From Streptomyces sp. NBC_00576 (GTDB lineage Bacteria > Actinomycetota > Actinomycetes > Streptomycetales > Streptomycetaceae), in assembly GCF_036345175.1 (NCBI RefSeq), contig NZ_CP107780.1, positions 806,001 to 870,000 on the forward strand: a stretch of DNA of 64,000 bases, in the 5' to 3' direction. Positions 1 to 6,902 of the stretch are shown piece after piece (position 1 is the first letter of the stretch; every line of letters begins with the position of its first letter). The translations under genes were made by a program, and so were the position numbers. The notes beneath the pieces are model-generated. The model worked only from the letters and a program-made list of their open reading frames with translations, ran no database searches and was not told the origin of the DNA.

Positions 1-2013
1 GTGCGACTGCCCGCGTTCCTCCAGGCACAGCTCGCGGCCCGCAACGCGACGACGGTCTCCGACCTGCCGTACCGCATCGAGAAGGCCCTGCACTTCTCCA
101 ACGGCGGCGGCGTGTACGTCGGCACCGACACGCGCGACGGGCGCCGGGTCGTCCTGAAGGAGGGGCGTCCGTACGCGGGGCTGGCGGCCGACGGCGCGGA
201 CGCGGTCACCCGGCTGGAGCGTGAACGTGCCGCGCTGGAGCGGGTGTCGGGGCTCGGGACGGTGCCTCAGGTGCGCGACTGGTTCACGCTCGGGGACCAC
301 CGCTTCCTCGTCATGGACTTCATCGAGGGGCGCCCTCTCAACGCCTTCTTCGCCGAGCGCCACCCGCTGCTCACCCACGAGCCGGATCCGGCGGCGGTGG
401 CCGCCTACACGCGGTGGGCGCTGCGTATCCACCGCGCGGTCGAGGAGGCCGTCGAGGCGGTGCACGCGCGCGGGATCGTCTTCAACGACCTGCACATCTT
501 CAACATCATGGTCGCGCCCGACGAGGAGTCGGTGTCCCTGGTCGACTTCGAGGCGGCGGCGCCCACCGAGGAGCGGGGCCGCCAGGTCGTCGCCCACCCC
601 GGGTTCTTCGCCCCGCCCGACCGCAGGGGCACGGACGTCGACCGGTACGCGCTGGCGTGTCTGCGCCTCGCGCTCTTCATGCCCCTGACCACCCTGTTCG
701 TGGTGGACCGCGGCAAGGCGGCCCATCTGGCCGAGGTGATCGCCGGCCAGTTCCCTGACGTACCGGCGAAGTTCCTGGCCGAGGCGGTCGCCGAGATCAC
801 CCGTGACGTGTCCGAGCGGGGGCCGGCTCACTCCGTACCCTCGCCGCCCGCCGCTCCGGTCGAACCCGGCGACTGGCCGTACAGCCGTGACTCGATGGTG
901 AAGGCGATCCTCGCCTCCGCCACCCCCGACCGCGACGACCGGCTCTTCCCGGGCGACATCACCCAGTTCTCGGACGGTGGCGGACTCGGCCTCGCGCACG
1001 GCGCGGCCGGGGTGCTGTACGCGCTGTCCCAGGCGGGCGCCGAGCGGTACGAGGAGGGCGAACGCTGGCTGCTGGCCCAGACCGACCCGGTGCCGGTGGG
1101 CACGCCGCTGGGGCTGTACGACGGTCTCGCGGGCGTTGCCCATGTCCTCGACCTGCTCGGGCACCGCCCACGTGCGCTGGACCTGATCGACATCGTCCTC
1201 CGGGAGAAGTGGCACAAGCTCTCCTCGGACCTGCGGGGCGGCCTCGCCGGGCTGGGCCTGGTCCTCGGCCGGCTGGCGCGCACGACCGGGGAGTCGGAGC
1301 TGGCCGAACGGGCCCAGGACGTCACGGACATCCTGGTGGGCCGCCTGGCCGAACCGCTCCCGGACCCGAAGAAACGGCGTGCCGGGCTGTTGCGGGGCGC
1401 GAGCGGGCCCGCGCTGCTGTTCCTTCGCCAGTACGAGGTGACAGGTGACCCCGCGCTGCTCGACGCGGCCCGCACGGCGCTGCGCCGGGACCTGGACGGC
1501 TGCGTCGTCCAGCGCGGCGGCGGTCTCGAGGTCGACGAGGGGTGGCGGACCATGCCGTACCTCGCGGAGGGCAGCGTGGGCATCGGCCTGGTCCTCGACG
1601 ACTGGCTGGCGCTCGGCGCGTCCGAGGGGCGCTCCCAGACCTACGCCGACACGCGCAAGGAGTTCGAGCAGGCCCGGGACCGGATCCTGACGTCCGCCGC
1701 CTCACGCTTCTACGCGCAGCCCGGACTGTTCCAGGGCAGGGCCGGCATGATCCTGCACCTTGCCCGCACCGGCGCCCCCGAGGCGCGGCTACACGAACAG
1801 ATCTCGGGGCTCGGCTGGTACGCGATGTCGTACCAGGGCCAGCTGGCCTTCCCCGGGCATCAGATGATGCGGCTCTCCATGGATCTGGGCACCGGAACCG
1901 CGGGCTGTCTGCTCGCGCTCGGCGCGGCCCTCGACGAGACGGTGCCCGCCGCTCTGCCCTTCCTCCCGCCGTTACGGCGGCCCCATGACGCGGCTCCGCT
2001 CGAGGAGTCGTGA
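1..2013 (+). CDS. ramC: Class III lanthionine synthetase RamC/AmfT-like, 5' end missing
   Basis: Trifunctional LanKC enzyme that phosphorylates Ser/Thr of the RamS peptide, eliminates the phosphate and cyclises Cys onto the dehydro residues. The reading frame is open at base 1, so the N-terminal lyase part lies outside the window and the GTG at base 1 is not a credible start. Kinase domain at about residues 20-270: glycine-rich HFSNGGGVY, VVLKEGRP lysine, FNDLHIFN catalytic Asp/Asn, and LVDFE in place of DFG. Cyclase-like domain at about 320-650 has repeated G-rich helical motifs (GLYDGLAG, GLLRGASG, EGSVGIG, GLFQGRAG) without visible Cys/His zinc ligands, as is usual for class III. It is followed 58 bp later by the precursor gene, the order seen in SapB and AmfS clusters. 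Family assignment is very secure. Confidence 0.93.
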   Translation: MRLPAFLQAQLAARNATTVSDLPYRIEKALHFSNGGGVYVGTDTRDGRRVVLKEGRPYAGLAADGADAVTRLERERAALERVSGLGTVPQVRDWFTLGDHRFLVMDFIEGRPLNAFFAERHPLLTHEPDPAAVAAYTRWALRIHRAVEEAVEAVHARGIVFNDLHIFNIMVAPDEESVSLVDFEAAAPTEERGRQVVAHPGFFAPPDRRGTDVDRYALACLRLALFMPLTTLFVVDRGKAAHLAEVIAGQFPDVPAKFLAEAVAEITRDVSERGPAHSVPSPPAAPVEPGDWPYSRDSMVKAILASATPDRDDRLFPGDITQFSDGGGLGLAHGAAGVLYALSQAGAERYEEGERWLLAQTDPVPVGTPLGLYDGLAGVAHVLDLLGHRPRALDLIDIVLREKWHKLSSDLRGGLAGLGLVLGRLARTTGESELAERAQDVTDILVGRLAEPLPDPKKRRAGLLRGASGPALLFLRQYEVTGDPALLDAARTALRRDLDGCVVQRGGGLEVDEGWRTMPYLAEGSVGIGLVLDDWLALGASEGRSQTYADTRKEFEQARDRILTSAASRFYAQPGLFQGRAGMILHLARTGAPEARLHEQISGLGWYAMSYQGQLAFPGHQMMRLSMDLGTGTAGCLLALGAALDETVPAALPFLPPLRRPHDAAPLEES

Positions 2014-2071
2014 CGCGACACCCGTCCCCACAGGAGAACCCGGATCACCGGGACCGACGAGAGGAACCGAC

Positions 2072-2188
2072 ATGGCACTGCTCGACCTTCAGACGATGGA
2101 GTCCGACGAGACCGCCAACACGGGCGGCAACAGCACGCTGAGCCTGTTGTCCTGCGTGAGCGCGGCCAGCGTCACCCTCTGTCTCTGA
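2072..2188 (+). CDS. ramS: SapB/AmfS-type lanthipeptide precursor RamS
   Basis: A 38-residue precursor peptide. The leader begins MALLDLQTME, matching AmfS/RamS leaders (MALLDLQ in S. griseus AmfS). The core holds two SxxSxxxC motifs, S21-T-L-S24-L-L-S-C28 and S30-A-A-S33-V-T-L-C37, the pattern that gives lanthionine or labionin rings in class III peptides. A GAGAGG-like ribosome site ends about six bases before the ATG at 2072; an upstream in-frame ATG at 1985 would overlap ramC and break the conserved leader. The product is expected to be a hydrophobic morphogenetic surfactant exported by RamA/RamB. Whether the rings are lanthionine or labionin cannot be read from sequence. Confidence 0.93.
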   Translation: MALLDLQTMESDETANTGGNSTLSLLSCVSAASVTLCL

Positions 2189-2205
2189 GCACTTCCGGCA
2201 TGGAC

Positions 2206-2243
2206 GCCGGGCGGTCACTCCCACGCGTGGAGGGCCGCCCGGC
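2206..2243 (+). terminator. Stem-loop between ramS and ramA (possible attenuator)
   Basis: GCCGGGCGG (2206-2214) pairs perfectly with CCGCCCGGC (2235-2243); the 20-base loop can form a further short stem around CACGCGTG. No T-run follows. Its place after the precursor and before the transporter suggests partial termination or mRNA stabilisation that favours precursor over transporter; this role is inferred. Confidence 0.5.
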
Positions 2244-2276
2244 GGTCGGTCACCCCCCGTCGGAGGGTCCACCCGA

Positions 2277-4004
2277 ATGACGACAGCCACGCACGGCCGG
2301 TCGGCCCCGGCCGAGGACACCGCCTCGCCGCTGCGTACTACCGTGCGCCGCACCGGGGGACGCTGTGCGGTCCTGTTCCTGACGGCCACGGCCTCGACGG
2401 GCCTGAGCCTGGCCCTGCCCCACGCTCTGGGGCGGGCCCTCGACCTGCTGCTGGTGCACCCGGACGGTTCCGGGGCCATGGGCTGGGTCCTGTGGTGCGC
2501 CGCTCTCGTACTGCTGCTCGCCGTGCTCGACGCCGTCGAGACCGTGCTGAGCGCAGCCACGACCGCCCGCGCCACGGCATTTCTGCGCCACCGGCTGACC
2601 GGACATCTGCTCGCCGTGGGGCCACGGGCCGGGGAGCGCTTCGGGTCCGGCGAACTGGTGGCCCGGCTGGTCGGCAACGCCGCGCAGGCCGGTACCGCGC
2701 CCGCCGCCCTCGCCGCGCTGCTGGCCGGGATCGCCGGACCGGTCGGAGCGGTGGTGGCGCTCGGCCTGCTGGACCCGTGGCTGGCCGCGGTGTTCCTCGC
2801 CGGGGCCCCACTGCTGGCCCTGCTGCTACGGGCCTTCACCCAGGACTCCTCACGGTGTGTGGCCGACTACCAGGCAGCCCAGGGACGGATCGCGAGCGGG
2901 CTCACGGAGGCGATCGGCGGGGCACGCACCATCGCCGCGTGCGGGACGGCGGACCGGGAGGTGGCCAGGGTTCTGCGGCCGCTGCCCGAGCTCACCCGCG
3001 CGGGCCACCGGATGTGGGACGTCCAGGGGCGCGCGGCGGCCAGGGCGGTCGCTCTGGCCCCCTTGCTGCAGTTGGGGGTCGTGGCCGTCGCGGGTGTCCT
3101 GCTGGTCCGCGGCCGGCTCACGGTGGGCGAGATGCTCGCCGTCTCGCGGTACGCCGTCCTGGCGGCCGGGGTCGGCGTCCTGGTCGGGCAGTTGTCGGGG
3201 CTGGTCCGGGCCCGGACGTCGGCCCGACGCCTCGGCGAGGTGCTGGCCGAGCCGGTGACGCCGTACGGGAGCCGCCTGCTGCCTCCGGGACAGGGCCGGC
3301 TGGAGCTGCGCGGGGTCACCGCCCGGCGCGGCGGACGGACCCTTCTGGACGGCGTCGACCTGGTCGTGCCCGGGGGCAGCACACTCGCCGTGGTCGGCCG
3401 CTCCGGCGCGGGCAAGTCCCTCCTCGCGGCCCTCGCCGGCCGCCTGGCCGACCCCGACGACGGAACCGTGCTCCTGGACGGCGTACCGCTGCCCGAACTG
3501 GACCACGACGAGCTGCGCCGCGCGATCGGCTACGCCTTCGAACGCCCCGCCCTGCTGGGCGAAACCGTCGCGGACACGATCGGCTTCGGTGTCCGGGCGG
3601 CGCCGCCCGACCGGATCAGGGCCGGCGCCGTCGCCGCCCGGGCCGACACGTTCGTACGCCGCCTGCCCGACGGCTACGCCACCCCCTGCCGGGCCGCGCC
3701 CCTGTCCGGGGGCGAGCGGCAGCGCCTCGGCCTCGCCCGGGTGCTGGCCCGCGACAGCAGGCTGCTCGTCCTCGACGACGCGCTGTCCAGCCTCGACACG
3801 GTCACCGAACACCAGGTCGTCGACGCCCTGCTGCACCACTCTCCCGGCGGTACCCGGGTCATCGTCGCCCACCGGGTCTCGACCGCGGCCCGCGCGGACA
3901 CCGTGGCCTGGCTGGAGGGGGGGCGGGTGCGGGCGGTGGGGACGCATGCGCGGCTGTGGCGTGAGAGGGGCTACCGGGAGGTGTTCGCGGATGCCGGGGA
4001 GTGA
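2277..4004 (+). CDS. ramA: ABC exporter half-transporter RamA (AmfB-like)
   Basis: 575-residue ABC exporter with fused membrane and nucleotide-binding domains, predicted to export the mature SapB-like peptide as a heterodimer with RamB. Transmembrane region at about residues 20-300, ABC ATPase at about 340-560. Walker A is GRSGAGKS, the signature is LSGGERQR (canonical), and Walker B reads LLVLDDALSSLD, with Asp where the catalytic Glu normally sits. ATG start at 2277 preceded by GGAGGG. The stop overlaps the start of ramB by 14 bases, implying translational coupling. Family and context are very clear. Confidence 0.92.
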   Translation: MTTATHGRSAPAEDTASPLRTTVRRTGGRCAVLFLTATASTGLSLALPHALGRALDLLLVHPDGSGAMGWVLWCAALVLLLAVLDAVETVLSAATTARATAFLRHRLTGHLLAVGPRAGERFGSGELVARLVGNAAQAGTAPAALAALLAGIAGPVGAVVALGLLDPWLAAVFLAGAPLLALLLRAFTQDSSRCVADYQAAQGRIASGLTEAIGGARTIAACGTADREVARVLRPLPELTRAGHRMWDVQGRAAARAVALAPLLQLGVVAVAGVLLVRGRLTVGEMLAVSRYAVLAAGVGVLVGQLSGLVRARTSARRLGEVLAEPVTPYGSRLLPPGQGRLELRGVTARRGGRTLLDGVDLVVPGGSTLAVVGRSGAGKSLLAALAGRLADPDDGTVLLDGVPLPELDHDELRRAIGYAFERPALLGETVADTIGFGVRAAPPDRIRAGAVAARADTFVRRLPDGYATPCRAAPLSGGERQRLGLARVLARDSRLLVLDDALSSLDTVTEHQVVDALLHHSPGGTRVIVAHRVSTAARADTVAWLEGGRVRAVGTHARLWRERGYREVFADAGE

Positions 4005-6129
4005 GCGGGTCCGGCGGCGCCTGCCTGACGTCGGTGCGGGCATCAGGCCGGGCGACCCTCCCGACGACAGCACCCCTCCGCAGACGACCGGCAACCCCAG
4101 CAGCGAGCCACACGACGCCCCTCCGCCGGTGGTCGACAGCCCCGGCACCCCGGACGACAGCGTCAGGCCGCAAGTGGCCGGGCGCCCCGGCAGGCGGTCG
4201 CACGGCCCCCGGGGGCGCGGCGTCCGGCGGCGGCCGACCGGACGCGACGGCGTCGGGCCGCAGGTGCCCGGAAGCGGCGCGCTTCGTCGGCGCGGGCTGC
4301 GGTTTCTGCGGCGGCAGCGGCGCGTGGTGGCACGGCTCGTGCTGTGGTCCGTGCTGGAGACCGCGCAGACCTTCCTCATGGGGTACGCCCTGGCCCAAGC
4401 CCTCGACGAAGGGTTCCTGCGCGGTCGGACAGGCGTCGGACTCGGCTGGCTCGGGGTCGCCGCGCTTGCGGTCGCCGTCGGGGCGTACGGCACCGGACGG
4501 GTGTACGGGGCGGTCGCCGCGCTCGTCGAACCGTTGCGTGACCGGCTCGTGGAGCGGGTGGTGGCGCGCGGGGTGCGGGAGGCGGACGGTGGGACTCTGT
4601 CCGCGCTGACCCAGCAGGTGGAGATCGCCCGGGACACCTTCGCCGGGGTGGTGATGGTCTCCCGTTCGTTCGTCTTCACGGCCGGGGGTGCGCTGATCGG
4701 GCTGGCCTCGCTGGCGCCGCCCCTGCTCCTGGTGGTCGCTCCCCCACTGGTCGTCGGCGTGGGCCTGTTCACGGCGAGCATGCGCCCGCTGGCTCACCGG
4801 CAGGAAGCGTTCCTCGTCGCCGACGAACGCCTCGCCGACCGGTTCGGGGACGTCTGTGCGGGGCTGCGGGACGTGACCGCGGGAGGCGCGGAGGAGCAGG
4901 TGGCGGCCGACGTCGGTGAACGGGTCGAGACCGAACTGCGGGCGGCCCGCTCACTGGCCCGCTGGGGAGTGCCGCGCGTGGCGTCGATCGCCGTCGGCGG
5001 TCAGCTCCCCGTCGTACTGCTGCTGCTGACCGCGCCCTGGCTGCTGCGCCAGGGCGTCACGCCCGGCGCGCTGGTCGGCGCGCTCGCCTATGTCACCCAG
5101 TCCCTGCTGCCCGCCCTGCAGAACCTGGTCCATGGCATGGGGACCAGCGGCTCCCGGCTCGCGGTGGTCCTGCGCCGCCTGGTGCCGATCGGTCCGGCGG
5201 CGGACCACGGCAGCGGTCCGGACGCCCGCCCCGTGCACACCTGCGCGAGTGCGCCCGCCCTCGCCGTCTCCGGCCTCACCTTCGCCTACGGCCCCACCTG
5301 TGCGCCCGTCGTCGACGACCTCACGCTCAGCGTGCCCCCGGGGACGCGGCTCGCCGTCGTCGGCCCCAGCGGCATCGGCAAGTCCACCCTCGTCTCCCTG
5401 GCCGCCGGTCTCCTCGGTCCCCGGCACGGCGCGATCCGGTTGTGCGGCCATCCGGTGTCCGGCAGCGCCGCCCACGCGCATCGGGTCGTCATTCCCCAGG
5501 AGGCGTACGTGTTCGGCGGGACGTTCGCCGAGAACCTCGGCTGTCTGCGGCCGGATCCCGTGCCCGAGTCCGAACTGCTGGCCGCCGCCGAGGCGGTCGG
5601 GCTCGCCCCGCTCCTCGGCCGGCACGGCGGACCGGGGGCCCGGGTCGACCCGGCCGCGCTGTCGGCCGGTGAACGTCAGCTGATCGCGCTGACCCGGGCC
5701 TTTCTCTCGTACGCCTGTGTGGCGTTCCTCGACGAGGCGACCTGTCATCTGGACCCGGAGGCGGAGGAACGCGCCGAGCATGCCTTCGCCTCCCGGACCC
5801 GCACCACGCTGGTCGTGGTCGCACACCGGATCGCCTCGGCGCGCCGAGCGGACCGTGTCCTCGTCATGGACGGCCGGCGGTGCGCGTACGGGACGCACGA
5901 CGACCTGCTGGAACGCTCCCCCCTCTACCGCGACCTGGTGGGCAGCTGGTCGACGACGTCGCAGGTACGGTCACAGCCAGCCCTCGCCCAGCGAGATGCG
6001 GATGGCGTCGATGCGGTTACGGGCTCCGGTCTTGCGGGTGATGGCCGCCATGTAGTTGCGCACCGTTCCGTGGGACAGGTGCAGGCTGCCGGCGATCTCC
6101 GCGACGGACGCCCCGTCCGCGGCGAGTGA
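3991..6129 (+). CDS. ramB: ABC exporter half-transporter RamB (AmfA-like), with unusual termini
   Basis: Second half-transporter of the SapB-like exporter, about 712 residues from the ATG at 3991, which lies inside the ramA 3' end. Residues 1 to about 105 are Pro/Arg/Gly-rich and non-membrane, an unusual extension. Membrane domain at about 110-390, ATPase at about 430-655: Walker A GPSGIGKST, signature LSAGERQL (degenerate LSGGQ), Walker B VAFLDEATCHLD with the catalytic Glu present. The recognisable family sequence ends near SPLYRDLVGSW; the last 52 codons run antisense through the ramR 3' end to the stop at 6127-6129. A start further inside the extension is possible. Paired with RamA this gives one consensus and one degenerate ATP site. 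Confidence 0.87.
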   Translation: MPGSERVRRRLPDVGAGIRPGDPPDDSTPPQTTGNPSSEPHDAPPPVVDSPGTPDDSVRPQVAGRPGRRSHGPRGRGVRRRPTGRDGVGPQVPGSGALRRRGLRFLRRQRRVVARLVLWSVLETAQTFLMGYALAQALDEGFLRGRTGVGLGWLGVAALAVAVGAYGTGRVYGAVAALVEPLRDRLVERVVARGVREADGGTLSALTQQVEIARDTFAGVVMVSRSFVFTAGGALIGLASLAPPLLLVVAPPLVVGVGLFTASMRPLAHRQEAFLVADERLADRFGDVCAGLRDVTAGGAEEQVAADVGERVETELRAARSLARWGVPRVASIAVGGQLPVVLLLLTAPWLLRQGVTPGALVGALAYVTQSLLPALQNLVHGMGTSGSRLAVVLRRLVPIGPAADHGSGPDARPVHTCASAPALAVSGLTFAYGPTCAPVVDDLTLSVPPGTRLAVVGPSGIGKSTLVSLAAGLLGPRHGAIRLCGHPVSGSAAHAHRVVIPQEAYVFGGTFAENLGCLRPDPVPESELLAAAEAVGLAPLLGRHGGPGARVDPAALSAGERQLIALTRAFLSYACVAFLDEATCHLDPEAEERAEHAFASRTRTTLVVVAHRIASARRADRVLVMDGRRCAYGTHDDLLERSPLYRDLVGSWSTTSQVRSQPALAQRDADGVDAVTGSGLAGDGRHVVAHRSVGQVQAAGDLRDGRPVRGE

Positions 6130-6585
6130 CAGGACGCTCAGCTCGCGCCGGGTGAGCGGGATCTGCGTGGCTCTGAGGAAGCCGAAGCCGAGCGAGTCGT
6201 CGATGAAACGTTTACCCGCCGCGACTTTCCGGATCGCGGACACCAGCCGCTCCGGCGCCCCGTCCCTGTCCTTGTCGACGTAGCCCAGCGCGCCCGCCTC
6301 CGCCGCCCTCTTCAGCAGGCCCGGCCTGCCGGCGCTGGCCAGCACCAGCAGGCGCGGTGCGGGCACGCCCGTACCGCGGTCACACAACTCGCCCAGCGGA
6401 GGTAAGCCGTAGGAGTCCAGGCTCTCCAGGTCGGCAGCGCAGACATCGGGCCGCAGCGACCTCGCCCTCCCTCCCGCGCTGCGCCAGGAGGCGTCGGACA
6501 CCCCGAGGTCGGATTCTCTGCGCAGCCACTCCGCCAGGACCGACCGCACCAGACTCGCGTCGTGCACCAGAAGCACTCGGATCAC
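5971..6585 (-). CDS. ramR: RamR-like response regulator of the SapB cluster
   Basis: 204-residue NarL/FixJ-type regulator. The receiver-like domain (about 1-120) keeps a candidate phospho-acceptor Asp in the segment AADLESLD and the switch Lys in GYVDKD. Its N-terminal acidic pocket has only one Asp (VHDA) instead of the usual acidic pair. The C-terminal LuxR helix-turn-helix begins LTRRELSVL and ends near RIDAIRIS. The GTG start at 6585 has a strong GAAGGAG site; the longer frame reaching 6927 lacks support. It is transcribed toward ramB and overlaps its 3' end by 159 bases. In S. coelicolor and S. griseus the homologue directly activates the ram/amf operon. Confidence 0.9.
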   Translation of the reverse strand: MIRVLLVHDASLVRSVLAEWLRRESDLGVSDASWRSAGGRARSLRPDVCAADLESLDSYGLPPLGELCDRGTGVPAPRLLVLASAGRPGLLKRAAEAGALGYVDKDRDGAPERLVSAIRKVAAGKRFIDDSLGFGFLRATQIPLTRRELSVLSLAADGASVAEIAGSLHLSHGTVRNYMAAITRKTGARNRIDAIRISLGEGWL

Positions 6586-6902
6586 TGTCGCTCCTTCACT
6601 CGCCTCCGCCCGGTCACCGCTGTCGCGTGTGCCCCCTTTTCGGCTCTCGGCTCCTGCGGCGCCGCCGGGGCGTGCAGAACTGGCCAACAGGATGCGCGGG
6701 GGCGCACACGTGGGGCTTGCGCGCCGGACCTGTGCTTCGACCGCAGGGACATGAGCCCGGGTGAAGGGGGTATACGGGGAGGCTCCTCCCTGCCGAGGTG
6801 TCCGGACCCGGGGCGGGGCGGTGGGCCGCTCGCCGTGCGCCGCGGGCCGAGTGGACAGAGCCTTGACTCGGAAGTAACCGGCCCGGTGAGGAGGTGGTCC
6901 CG
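6586..6902. promoter_or_regulatory. Divergent promoter region ramR / phosphatase gene
   Basis: 317 bases between two divergent genes. It should hold the ramR promoter and the promoter of the phosphatase gene at 6903. No convincing -10/-35 pair or palindrome was picked out by eye. The phosphatase ribosome site AGGAGG lies at 6889-6894. Confidence 0.4.

Noticed and set aside
1..3. GTG at base 1 as the true start of the lanthionine synthetase
   Set aside because: The reading frame is open at the window edge and the N-terminal lyase domain of the family is missing, so the gene begins upstream.
1985..2071. Longer N-terminal version of the RamS precursor
   Set aside because: It overlaps ramC, has no ribosome site, and breaks the conserved MALLDLQ leader start.
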